A DNA stretch of 64,000 nt from Tunturibacter gelidoferens (GTDB taxonomy: Bacteria > Acidobacteriota > Terriglobia > Terriglobales > Acidobacteriaceae). The stretch covers positions 3,906,001-3,970,000 of the forward strand of contig NZ_CP132938.1 in NCBI RefSeq assembly GCF_040358255.1, written 5' to 3'. Of the stretch, positions 56,208 to 64,000 are shown in pieces. The stretch's first letter is position 1. Each line of letters begins with the position of its first letter. The notes beneath the pieces were generated by a model. It saw nothing but the letters and a program-made list of their open reading frames with translations, was not told the origin of the DNA and did not search any database. The translations under genes were made by a program, and so were the position numbers.

Positions 56208-56303
56208 ATGAAAGACGTTTTGATCGCGCTTGTTTTCCTTGCAATGATCGTGGGACCAGCCTTCTTTGCCCTGGATGTCTTTGGGGAGAAGAACCAGCTC
56301 TAG
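56208..56303 (+). CDS. Small hydrophobic membrane peptide (31 residues)
   Basis: ATG 56208 opens a 31-codon frame (MKDVLIALVFLAMIVGPAFF then ALDVFGEKNQL). It has one membrane helix flanked by charged ends and a GAGGAAGAGGTGG-rich upstream region. It overlaps the 3' end of the convergent UDG gene by 4 bases. Composition and ribosome site favour a real gene, but no family is recognised. Confidence 0.5.
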   Translation: MKDVLIALVFLAMIVGPAFFALDVFGEKNQL

Positions 56304-57016
56304 ACGGTGAGTCCGGCCAGTTCCCTTGCCCGCAGGAAGATGCGTGTGAACATCAATCGATTGAGGCGGCCGGTGTTGGTGTTGCGCAGGGATGGGTGGT
56401 AGGTGGCGAGCAGATGAAGACCGTTGGGGAGAAGGTATTCGGCTCCGTGAGAGAAGCGATAGTCTGATTTGCGGGTGATGGCGCCAGTCTGCAGAAGAAA
56501 CGCCATGTAGCCGTCGAAGGCTATCTTTCCGAGACAGACGACGACGCGCACGCGGGGTAAGGCTTGGATCTCGTGAGCGAGGTGCGTGCCGCAGTTGCGA
56601 ATCTCCTGAGGGAGTGGCTTGTCGCCGGGCGGGGCGCAGCGAACGACGGAGGCGATCCAGGCGTGACGAAGCTTGAGGCCGTCGTCGCGGGTGACGGCGC
56701 GAGGTTTGCTGGCGAGGCCGAGCTCATGGAGGACGGGATACATGAAGTCGCCGGAGCCGTCGCCGGTGAAGGGACGGCCGGTGCGGTTGGCTCCATGTGC
56801 GCCAGGGGCGAGGCCGAGGATGAGGATGCGAGCGCGAGGATCTCCGAAGCCGGGAACAGGGCGTGACCAGTAGGTCTGGTCGAGGTAGGCGCGGCGTTTG
56901 GTCTCGCCGATGCCGCGGCAGTAGTCGCGAAGACGTGGGCAACGCTCACAGGTGATGATGGTTTCGCGAATCTGCTGCAGGAGTGGAGACGTACTTTGTG
57001 TGTTGGCGGGTGTCAC
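56300..57016 (-). CDS. Family 5 uracil-DNA glycosylase (UDGb type)
   Basis: 238 residues. CERCPRLRDYC (Cys23, Cys26), RCAPP and RNCGTHL supply the 4Fe-4S cysteines. GLAPGAHGANRTGRPFTGD is the active-site motif of UDGb enzymes, which lacks the Asp/Asn water-activator of family 1, and 'LATYHPSLRNTNTGRL' is the DNA-intercalation loop. It removes uracil and deaminated purines from DNA. Family 5 is found mostly in thermophiles, actinobacteria and acidobacteria. Confidence 0.9.
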   Translation of the reverse strand: MTPANTQSTSPLLQQIRETIITCERCPRLRDYCRGIGETKRRAYLDQTYWSRPVPGFGDPRARILILGLAPGAHGANRTGRPFTGDGSGDFMYPVLHELGLASKPRAVTRDDGLKLRHAWIASVVRCAPPGDKPLPQEIRNCGTHLAHEIQALPRVRVVVCLGKIAFDGYMAFLLQTGAITRKSDYRFSHGAEYLLPNGLHLLATYHPSLRNTNTGRLNRLMFTRIFLRARELAGLTV

Positions 57017-57116
57017 TCTTTCTCATCATAGTTGGTGGGAGACGGTAGGGTAGATGGGCGCGTCCAACAACTGAGTAGAATGATGTTCGTATATCACGAC
57101 GGGAATAGGCGGGAAG

Positions 57117-58448
57117 TTGGAAGATCCAAGACTGAGCAGGATGTACTGGGCACTCCTGAAGGAGTGGGCCGCTAAGCGTCGCAGGAGCATATGGCATGTG
57201 GCGGTGATGCGTTCCGGCCTGCTGACTGTGCTGGTTCTGGCGCTGCTGCTGGCGGGTTTGGCATTTGGGTGGCGGACCCACAGACTGGGACAGTTTGCGA
57301 TGCTGAAGAAGCAGCTGCGGGCGAAGCCAAAGCAGGACGTTGTGTTTCGGCCGGGTGGGCAGGATGTGATTAAACTGCAGCGTACCCAGATGGTAGGCGG
57401 GAACGGGCCGGAGTTTCTGTCGGCCACGTTGCTACCGGGACGCGGCATGAATATGTTGCAGATTTCGGCCTATCTTCCAAAGATGGGAGAGGTGAATCTG
57501 CTTGCTTCGCCACCTCTTGAGAGTGCGGCGGAGCAGTTGAGCGGCAGTGGGGCGGATGCTGCGGGAACAAAGAGCCTGGCGATGGGGGCGGCGATTGAAG
57601 CTCCCTGGGCAGGCCGGATCTATGGGACGCGAACACCGGACGGAGGACTGACCGCGGTGTGGCGCGGAGTTCATTTGAACCTGCCGACCGGGGTGAAGGA
57701 CAGCTACGGGCTCGATGGGGCAGCGGCGGCTGGAGGCTTGCTGTTGAAGGAGCCTTCTACTTCGGTGAGCACGAACATCATGCCGGATGGAGGGGAGGCC
57801 AGGGCGACGTTTAAGCCGGGGGATTTCGACGGCCACTGGCTGTCGAAGACGGAGATTACGACGACTGTCGAGTTGAGCGGCAGGGTGATCGAGATGAGGA
57901 TCGTCGCTCATAATGTCGGCGATACCGCGGAACCGATCGGCATCGGCTGGCATCCGCGATTTGCGATTTTGAGCGGGCATCGCGGCCAGATGCTGCTGCG
58001 TCTGCCGGAAGGCCTTCGCGCGGAGGTGAAGGATCGTCGCAGCGGGGAGTTGAGTGGAAGACTGCTGCCGGTGACAGGAACCGAGTATGACTTTACCAGG
58101 CGGGAGGGGGCACAGTTGGGTGCGCTAAACCTCGACGACAGCTTTGTGCAGTTGAAGCGGGGCATGATGGCAGATGGCCCGGTCGCGGAGCTGCGCGATC
58201 CGGAGAGCGGCTATGGACTGCGGATCACGGCAACGTCGCCTACCATCAAGGCTTTGCGGGTATACGCTCCGTTGGACGGATCGTATATTTCGATCGAACC
58301 ACAGTTCAACTACGACGATCCCTTTGGACATGAGTGGGCTAAGGCTGAGGATACGGGGATGGTCGTGCTGCAGCCGAACCAGACCACGCAATGGAGGGTA
58401 CGGCTGGAGATATTTGCCCTGGGCTCGGCGCCGCCGGAACGCTTTTAG
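57117..58448 (+). CDS. Membrane-anchored aldose 1-epimerase-like protein
   Basis: 443 residues from TTG 57117, or ATG 57141. One N-terminal helix (GLLTVLVLALLLAGLAFGW) anchors it. The rest is a galactose-mutarotase-like beta-sandwich with a candidate catalytic His in IGIGWHPRF and Glu in YISIEPQFNYDDP. Aldose epimerases convert alpha- and beta-sugars. Extracytoplasmic, membrane-tethered versions are uncommon. The true substrate is unknown. Confidence 0.75.
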   Translation: MEDPRLSRMYWALLKEWAAKRRRSIWHVAVMRSGLLTVLVLALLLAGLAFGWRTHRLGQFAMLKKQLRAKPKQDVVFRPGGQDVIKLQRTQMVGGNGPEFLSATLLPGRGMNMLQISAYLPKMGEVNLLASPPLESAAEQLSGSGADAAGTKSLAMGAAIEAPWAGRIYGTRTPDGGLTAVWRGVHLNLPTGVKDSYGLDGAAAAGGLLLKEPSTSVSTNIMPDGGEARATFKPGDFDGHWLSKTEITTTVELSGRVIEMRIVAHNVGDTAEPIGIGWHPRFAILSGHRGQMLLRLPEGLRAEVKDRRSGELSGRLLPVTGTEYDFTRREGAQLGALNLDDSFVQLKRGMMADGPVAELRDPESGYGLRITATSPTIKALRVYAPLDGSYISIEPQFNYDDPFGHEWAKAEDTGMVVLQPNQTTQWRVRLEIFALGSAPPERF

Positions 58449-58618
58449 TGCTGCATTTTTACGGTCTGCAGTTGTGGGGCGGGGTTTACGGAGACCCGGA
58501 CCAGCGCGAACGGCGATGTGTGGTTTGACCCCCTCGTACCGGGACTCGTACAGTAGATAAGAGGCGTGGATCGCGCTCGTCAGGGTAACGGCGACGGCGC
58601 GGCATACACAGGCGCACT

Positions 58619-60070
58619 TTGGAAGGCATGGATTTGACCCCGACTGAGATGACAGAGACCAATGAGACTGCAGAGCTGCAGCCAGAAGTAGCGATTACGC
58701 ATGATCATGAGCAGCATGACCACGCTCATGACCATCACGATCACGAGCACACGCATCAGCATGCACCCGCGCTGAATCCGGAACTGACCCGAGAGATTGA
58801 CGTTGAGGTTGGCGCGGATGAGGTGTCGAAGAGCTTCAAGACCGTGGTGAAGCGGTACCAGAAGCTGGCGAGGATCCCCGGCTTCCGCGCGGGTAAGGTG
58901 CCGGAGACTCTGGTGCGTTCGAAGTTTGCGAAGGAAGTTCGGCAGGAGGTTCTGGAGAGCCTGGTGTCGGAGCGCTTCCGCAAGGCGATCGACGAGCAGA
59001 AGCTGCGTCCGGTGTCGGAGCCACAGTTGCTGGACCTACAGCTTTTCGATGGACAGCCGTTGAAGTTCAAGGCTGCGTTTGAGGTTGCGCCGGAGATCGA
59101 CATTGCGGGCTATGACAGTGTTTCGGTGACGAAGCCTGAGGCTGCGCTGACCGACGACGAGTACGCCGCAGAGTTGGCACGCGTGCTGGACAGCCATGCG
59201 ACCGTTGAGACGGTGGAAGAGGATCGTCCGCTGGCAGATGGCGACTGGGCGGAGATTCAGTTCCGCGGCGAGGTAAAAGACCTGGCGCAGACGGTGACCG
59301 AGGACGGAGTGCAGAGCGTCACGAGCAACGAGCCGATTACTGGCGAGGATGTGCTGATCGAGATTGGCGGAAAAAATACGCTGGCTGCCTTCAACGAGGC
59401 GCTGCGTGGAGCGAAGCCTGGGCAGGAGCTGAAATTCGAGGTGGACTATCCGGCGGACTTCGGCGAGCGGCGGCTTGCAGGGCAGACGGTGAGCTATGAC
59501 GTGACCGTGAAGGGCATCAAGCACAAGAGCTTCCCGGAGCGCGACGCGGAGTTCGCCAAGCAGCTGGGCAACTACGAGAGCTGGGAAGAGTTCGAGACCA
59601 AGCTGCGCGAGCATGCTTCGGATCGCAAGAAGAACGCGCTTGAGAATGCCGCAAAGGACAAGATGCTCGGCGAGTTCGTGGAGAAGTTCCAGTTCCCTGT
59701 TCCCGAGGCGTTCGTGCAGCAGCAGATCGAAGCTCGGTTGGATCGCGGACTGCGTGCGCTGGCTCAACAGGGCATGAAGGTTGAGGATATGCGCAAGCTG
59801 GACTTCGTTCAGTTGCGTGCCTCGCAGCGCGACCTGGCGGTGAACGAGGTGAAGGTTTCGATGATCCTCGATCGCATCGCCGAGGTGGAGGGTGTCACGT
59901 TGAGCGAAGAGGATCTGGAGCGCGAACTGCTGCTGCTCTCGATTCAGTCGCGTGAGCCGCTGGAGACGCTTCGTGACAGGCTGTCGAATGATGGCGGGCT
60001 GGACCGGATTCGCGAGCAGATGCGGCGCGAGAAGACTGGAAGCGTGCTCTACGAGAAGCTGGCTTCGTAG
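58619..60070 (+). CDS. tig: Trigger factor with histidine-rich N-terminal extension
   Basis: About 483 residues. The ribosome-binding domain (residues 55-165) has the signature IPGFRAGKVPETLV. The FKBP-type domain follows ('ADGDWAEIQFRGEV ... FEVDYPADFG', about 195-300), then the C-terminal chaperone arms. Trigger factor binds nascent chains at the ribosome exit. Residues 28-48 hold 11 His in 21 residues (HDHEQHDHAHDHHDHEH...), a metal-binding tail absent from typical trigger factors. The start is uncertain: TTG 58634 has GGAAGG at ideal spacing, ATG 58628 does not. Confidence 0.92.
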   Translation: MEGMDLTPTEMTETNETAELQPEVAITHDHEQHDHAHDHHDHEHTHQHAPALNPELTREIDVEVGADEVSKSFKTVVKRYQKLARIPGFRAGKVPETLVRSKFAKEVRQEVLESLVSERFRKAIDEQKLRPVSEPQLLDLQLFDGQPLKFKAAFEVAPEIDIAGYDSVSVTKPEAALTDDEYAAELARVLDSHATVETVEEDRPLADGDWAEIQFRGEVKDLAQTVTEDGVQSVTSNEPITGEDVLIEIGGKNTLAAFNEALRGAKPGQELKFEVDYPADFGERRLAGQTVSYDVTVKGIKHKSFPERDAEFAKQLGNYESWEEFETKLREHASDRKKNALENAAKDKMLGEFVEKFQFPVPEAFVQQQIEARLDRGLRALAQQGMKVEDMRKLDFVQLRASQRDLAVNEVKVSMILDRIAEVEGVTLSEEDLERELLLLSIQSREPLETLRDRLSNDGGLDRIREQMRREKTGSVLYEKLAS

Positions 60071-60115
60071 AGTGAAGTTGTCGGATTGCTAACGGACAGA
60101 AAGAAAGAGAGTGTT

Positions 60116-60706
60116 ATGGGACTAGTACCGATGGTGATCGAGCAGACGAGCCGGGGCGAACGCGCCTACGACATTTACAGCCGTCTGCTGCGGGACAACA
60201 TCATTTTTCTGGGCACGCCGATCGATGACAACATCGCCAATGTGATTATTGCGCAGATGCTGTTTCTGAGCGGTGAGGATCCGGAGAAGGACATTCAGCT
60301 TTACATCAACTCGCCGGGCGGATCGATCACGGCCGGTCTGGCGATCTACGACACGATGCAGTACATCAAGAACGATGTGGTGACCTTCTGCATCGGGCAG
60401 GCTGCGAGCATGGGTGCGTTTCTTTTGATGGCGGGCAAAAAGGGCAAGCGGTTTGCTCTGCCGAACTCGCGGATTCTGATCCACCAGCCTTCGATGGGCG
60501 GATTGAGCGGACAAGCTACCGATATCGACATCCATGCACGGGAGATTTTGCGGATTCGCGAGATCACGAACAAGCTGATGAGCGCCAGCACGGGCCAGAC
60601 GCTGGAGCGGATCGAGCGGGATGTGGAGCGCGACTTCATCATGACGGCCGCGCAGTCGAAGGAGTACGGGATCATCGATGACATCATCGATCGGCCCCGA
60701 ACCTAG
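60116..60706 (+). CDS. clpP: ATP-dependent Clp protease proteolytic subunit ClpP
   Basis: 196 residues from ATG 60116. The catalytic Ser98 (AASMGAF), His123 (LIHQPSMGG) and the Asp of ERDVERD form the serine-protease triad. It makes the 14-subunit barrel that ClpX and ClpC load. It lies 45 bp after tig and precedes clpX, the classical tig-clpP-clpX-lon order. Confidence 0.97.
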   Translation: MGLVPMVIEQTSRGERAYDIYSRLLRDNIIFLGTPIDDNIANVIIAQMLFLSGEDPEKDIQLYINSPGGSITAGLAIYDTMQYIKNDVVTFCIGQAASMGAFLLMAGKKGKRFALPNSRILIHQPSMGGLSGQATDIDIHAREILRIREITNKLMSASTGQTLERIERDVERDFIMTAAQSKEYGIIDDIIDRPRT

Positions 60707-60722
60707 TTACCACAGTACTGTT

Positions 60723-60755
60723 GCGAGAGCCCGGGCCACTGGTTCGGGCTCTCGC
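60723..60755 (+). terminator. Hairpin after clpP
   Basis: GCGAGAGCCCG (60723-60733) pairs perfectly with CGGGCTCTCGC (60745-60755) around an 11-base loop, 16 bases after the clpP stop. No T-run follows, so it may be a weak or Rho-assisted terminator or an mRNA-stabilising stem between clpP and clpX. Confidence 0.65.
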
Positions 60756-60871
60756 GTATATGACTATTTCGGGGTACTGCTGTGCACCCCGGAGCAAGCT
60801 TTGTAAGTTGAATCGGGTGTAAACTTACAGTAAGACTTTGTTACGCGTACGACTCAGGAGTAGTCGCATCT

Positions 60872-62158
60872 ATGAAAACTTCACGGGGCTCAGACGAATC
60901 TCTTCGTTGTTCTTTCTGCCATAAATCGCAGGACGCCGTTGCCAAGTTGATCTCATCGCCCTCGGACTATCCGCGGGCGTATATCTGCGATGAGTGCGTG
61001 GCGGTTTGCAACTCGATCCTGGAAGATGATCGCACCGAGACGCAGCCAGGCGCTGCGCCGGCTCACCTGCCTAAGCCGCAGGAAGTAAAAGCCTTTCTGG
61101 ATGAGTACGTCATTGGGCAGGATCAGACAAAGAAAAAACTCGCGGTGGCGGTCTATAACCACTACAAGCGGATTCAGATGAACAAGACGCGCGGCAACGA
61201 TGTCGAGCTTGCGAAGTCGAATATTCTGCTGGTAGGACCGACCGGTTCGGGTAAGACGCTGCTGGCTCAGACGATGGCGAAGATGTTGGATGTGCCGTTT
61301 GCGATTGTGGATGCGACGACGCTAACCGAGGCCGGGTATGTAGGCGAAGACGTTGAGAACATCATCCTGAAGCTGCTACAGGCTGCAGATGGCGACGTGC
61401 AGCGCGCGCAGAGCGGGATCATATACATCGACGAGATCGACAAGATTGGACGCAAGGACGAGAACCCTTCGATTACGCGTGACGTTTCGGGTGAGGGCGT
61501 CCAGCAGGCGCTGTTGAAGCTGCTGGAGGGTACGGTTGCCAACGTGCCACCCCAGGGTGGACGAAAGCATCCACACCAGGAGTTCACTGCTGTTGATACG
61601 ACGAATATCCTCTTCATCTGCGGCGGGGCTTTTGTCGGGCTGGAGAAGGTGATCGGGCGACGAATTGGCAAGAAGGCGCTTGGATTCAAGGCGATTGCTG
61701 ATCCCGATGCGAAGGACGGAGATGTGACTCCGATTCGGGCACAGCGAGATGCTGAGTTGCTTCGTCAGGCTGAACCGCAGGATCTGTTAAAGTATGGACT
61801 GATTCCGGAGTTTGTTGGCCGGCTGCCGGTGCTGGGAATCCTCGACGAACTGGATGAGGCGGCCCTGGTAGAGATTCTGACCAAGCCGCGCAATGCGATT
61901 TTGAAACAGTACACGAAGCTCTTCGACTTCGAAGGGGTGAAGGTGATCTTCACCGACGAGGCTGCGCGGGAGATCGCTCGCGAGGCTCTGCAACGGAAGG
62001 TTGGAGCGCGTGGTCTGCGAATGATTCTGGAAGAGCTGATGCTGGATCTGATGTACTACGTTCCAGGCAACAAGAAGGTCAAGGAGCTTTCCATCACGGC
62101 AGAGATGGTGAAGAAACACAGCCTGACGCTGCCGATGCTACTGGAAAAGGCAGGTTAG
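60872..62158 (+). CDS. clpX: Clp protease ATP-binding subunit ClpX
   Basis: 428 residues. The N-terminal zinc-binding domain has Cys13, Cys16, Cys39 and Cys42. The AAA module has Walker A GPTGSGKT (122-129), Walker [11 protein letters not shown] and pore loop GYVGED. It recognises tagged proteins and delivers them to ClpP. The 165-bp gap to clpP holds the hairpin at 60723 and an inverted repeat GTAAGTT...AACTTAC (60803-60828), so clpX may have its own promoter. Confidence 0.97.
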   Translation: MKTSRGSDESLRCSFCHKSQDAVAKLISSPSDYPRAYICDECVAVCNSILEDDRTETQPGAAPAHLPKPQEVKAFLDEYVIGQDQTKKKLAVAVYNHYKRIQMNKTRGNDVELAKSNILLVGPTGSGKTLLAQTMAKMLDVPFAIVDATTLTEAGYVGEDVENIILKLLQAADGDVQRAQSGIIYIDEIDKIGRKDENPSITRDVSGEGVQQALLKLLEGTVANVPPQGGRKHPHQEFTAVDTTNILFICGGAFVGLEKVIGRRIGKKALGFKAIADPDAKDGDVTPIRAQRDAELLRQAEPQDLLKYGLIPEFVGRLPVLGILDELDEAALVEILTKPRNAILKQYTKLFDFEGVKVIFTDEAAREIAREALQRKVGARGLRMILEELMLDLMYYVPGNKKVKELSITAEMVKKHSLTLPMLLEKAG

Positions 62159-62395
62159 TTAAAAGTACTGGTCTGGTGTACAGATTGTTTGAGAGGAACA
62201 GGGATTACTTTGATGTTCAGTGGGTCGCAACGACGTCGATTGTCGTTGCGATTGCTGTTTTAAAAGCTGAATATGTTTCAATTCCCTGCCGGTTGTATTT
62301 GTGGAATACCTTTATGAGGTCCGAGGAATTACAATCACCTGAAGCCGCAACGCCGATGCATCATTTCCGGCGTTTTAACGTCTAATTGGAGAGAG

Positions 62396-64000
62396 ATGAC
62401 AAATCAACCAAAAAAAGCGCTAAGCGGCGATGTTCGCAAGCTTCCGATGATGCCCATTCGTGACATGGTCATCTTTCCTCATATGATGACGCCATTCGTC
62501 GTTGGACGTGAGTCTAGCGTTCGGGCTTTGGAAGAGGCTCTCTCGGGTGACCGCAAGATTTTTCTCGCTACACAGCACGATGCTTCCATGGATGAGCCGA
62601 ACGCCGACGATATCTACGAAACGGGAACGATTGGCAATATCGTTCAGAGCGTGAAGATGCCGGACGGAAACATTAAAGTGCTGGTTGAAGGCGTGGAGCG
62701 GGCACACGCTACCGAGATCAACGACGTCGATGGATTCTTTGTCGCGACCGTGCGCACCGGTCAGACACATCTGGAGATGACGCCACAGGTGGAGCAGCTG
62801 ATGCAGCGGGTCCACTCGCTGTTTGAGCAGTATGTGAAGCTGCAGCAGTCGTTGAACTACGAGACGATGGCGGCGAGTGTGCGCGCGGATGAGCCTGCAA
62901 AGCTGGCCGATACGATTGCGGCAAACCTGCAGCTCTCGATTGAAGAGAAACAGCAACTGCTTGAGGTCTTCGATCCGGAGAACAGGCTGACCAAGGTTGC
63001 CGATGTACTGGATGTGGCGATTGAGAAACTGAATATGGATCGCACCATTCAGTCGCGTGTGAAGCGGCAGATGGAGAAGGCTCAGAAGGAGTACTACCTC
63101 AACGAGAAGATCAAGGCTATTCAGAAGGAGCTTGGTCGTGGAGAGAAGTCCGAGTTCGATGAGCTGAAGAAGAAGATTGAAGCCGCTGGAATGCCGAAGG
63201 ATGTTCTTGAGAAGTCGCTGCAGGAGCTGAAGAAGCTTGAGGCGATGCCTCCGATGTCGGCTGAATCGACTGTGTCGCGGAACTACCTGGACTGGCTGCT
63301 TGCTGTGCCGTGGAAGAAGCGGTCGAAGGAGATTCGATCGATCGAGCATGCGGAACAGATTTTGAACGAAGATCACTATGGGCTGGAGAAGATCAAGGAG
63401 CGGATTCTGGAGTTCCTTGCGGTTCGGCAGCTGGTGAAGAATCCGAAGGGATCGATTCTCTGCTTTGTTGGGCCTCCGGGTGTCGGTAAGACTTCTCTGG
63501 GGATGTCGATCGCGAAGGCTACGGGCCGTAAGTTCGTGAGGATGTCGCTGGGCGGGGTTCGGGACGAGGCGGAGATTCGTGGGCATCGGCGGACGTACAT
63601 TGGCGCGCTGCCAGGGCAGATCATTCAATCGATGAAGAAGGCCGGGACCAAGAATCCTGTGTTCATGCTGGACGAGATCGACAAGATGGCTTCGGACTTC
63701 CGTGGCGATCCGGCGAGTGCGCTGCTTGAGGTTCTGGATCCGGAGCAGAATACTTCGTTCCAGGATCACTACCTTGATGTCGAGTACGATCTGTCGCAGG
63801 TTCTGTTTGTCGCCACGGCGAACGTTCTGCACACGATTCCCGGGCCGCTGCAGGACCGCATGGAGATCTTGCGGCTGCATGGTTACACCGAGATCGAAAA
63901 GCTGGAGATCGCCAAACAGTACCTGGTGAAGAAGCAGAGAGAGGGCACGGGCCTGACGGAAGAGCAGATCGTCTTCGAGGACGATGCGCTGAGGCAGATC
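62396..64000 (+). CDS. lon: ATP-dependent protease Lon (N-terminal two-thirds)
   Basis: 535 codons are visible from ATG 62396 to the right edge. The N-terminal substrate domain begins LPMMPIRDMVIFPHMMTPFV, the typical Lon opening. A long coiled-coil region follows (about 190-250, EKAQKEYYLNEKIKAIQKEL), then the AAA module: Walker A GPPGVGKT at 359-366 and Walker B FMLDEID (Asp426-Glu427). The Ser-Lys protease domain lies beyond the window. GGAGAG precedes the ATG. The 237-bp gap after clpX has no convincing gene. Confidence 0.96.
   Translation, partial: MTNQPKKALSGDVRKLPMMPIRDMVIFPHMMTPFVVGRESSVRALEEALSGDRKIFLATQHDASMDEPNADDIYETGTIGNIVQSVKMPDGNIKVLVEGVERAHATEINDVDGFFVATVRTGQTHLEMTPQVEQLMQRVHSLFEQYVKLQQSLNYETMAASVRADEPAKLADTIAANLQLSIEEKQQLLEVFDPENRLTKVADVLDVAIEKLNMDRTIQSRVKRQMEKAQKEYYLNEKIKAIQKELGRGEKSEFDELKKKIEAAGMPKDVLEKSLQELKKLEAMPPMSAESTVSRNYLDWLLAVPWKKRSKEIRSIEHAEQILNEDHYGLEKIKERILEFLAVRQLVKNPKGSILCFVGPPGVGKTSLGMSIAKATGRKFVRMSLGGVRDEAEIRGHRRTYIGALPGQIIQSMKKAGTKNPVFMLDEIDKMASDFRGDPASALLEVLDPEQNTSFQDHYLDVEYDLSQVLFVATANVLHTIPGPLQDRMEILRLHGYTEIEKLEIAKQYLVKKQREGTGLTEEQIVFEDDALRQI

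Noticed and set aside
62176..62385. 69-codon frame between clpX and lon
   Set aside because: GTG start without a ribosome site and unremarkable composition; more likely the lon leader.
62420..63880. 486-codon open frame on the minus strand
   Set aside because: It is the antisense shadow of lon: composition is Leu/Arg/His-rich with no domains, while the plus strand has clear Lon motifs.

Overview
The window looks like chromosomal DNA of a high-GC, aerobic, Gram-negative soil bacterium, most likely an acidobacterium of the Terriglobus/Granulicella/Edaphobacter type. This is inferred from the gene repertoire: an Oar-like TonB-dependent receptor with a carboxypeptidase-regulatory-type N-terminal domain, a VWFA-related secreted protein, a secreted S55 peptidase, PQQ synthesis, LolCDE-type transport and dispersed intergenic repeats ending in '...GAAATGAC'. 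No rRNA is present.

Layout. 1-2.4 kb: pqqABCDE on the minus strand (pqqE runs off the left edge; pqqA is a 28-residue gene). 2.6-16.8 kb: core and metabolic genes: mutS, anmK, a solute-binding lipoprotein, a FAD monooxygenase divergent from a MarR regulator, a VOC-fold protein, a TonB receptor, and a PerR-type regulator followed by katG. 17.2-33.3 kb: an accessory island bracketed by two 46-bp near-identical direct repeats (17188-17233 and 33255-33300). 33.4 kb: tRNA-Gln(CTG) followed by a truncated, frameshifted DUF1214-type remnant. 33.6-52.3 kb: metabolic, redox, transport and secreted-protein genes. 52.8-64 kb: proteostasis genes: clpC, then tig-clpP-clpX-lon (lon runs off the right edge), with a YtxH protein, a family-5 uracil-DNA glycosylase and an aldose-epimerase-like protein between.

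The main discovery is in the island at about 19.85-26.83 kb: a Cas1 homologue with no cas2, no effector cas genes and no CRISPR array, beside two helix-turn-helix proteins, an HNH-type nuclease candidate, a complete family B DNA polymerase (exonuclease motifs I-III and polymerase motifs A-C all visible) and a small zinc-finger ORF. This is the gene content of a casposon, a self-synthesising transposon that uses Cas1 as integrase; casposons are best known from archaea and are rare in bacteria. Cas1 and the polymerase end in similar HTH tails. A weak pair of inverted repeats sits just outside the gene block (19850-19869 and 26806-26826). The rest of the island carries defence- or conflict-like cargo: an alpha/beta hydrolase, a TIR/deoxyribosyltransferase-like protein, a second HNH protein, small membrane proteins and a 49-residue PAKKA-repeat protein. 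It also holds a truncated second copy of the polymerase N-terminus at 32.4 kb, which suggests more than one such element has been here.

Elsewhere the points of interest are a trigger factor with a histidine-rich N-terminal extension, a MOSC-reductase-ferredoxin fusion, a 13-bp-arm palindromic operator in front of a dehalogenase-like gene, and several dispersed repeat families.
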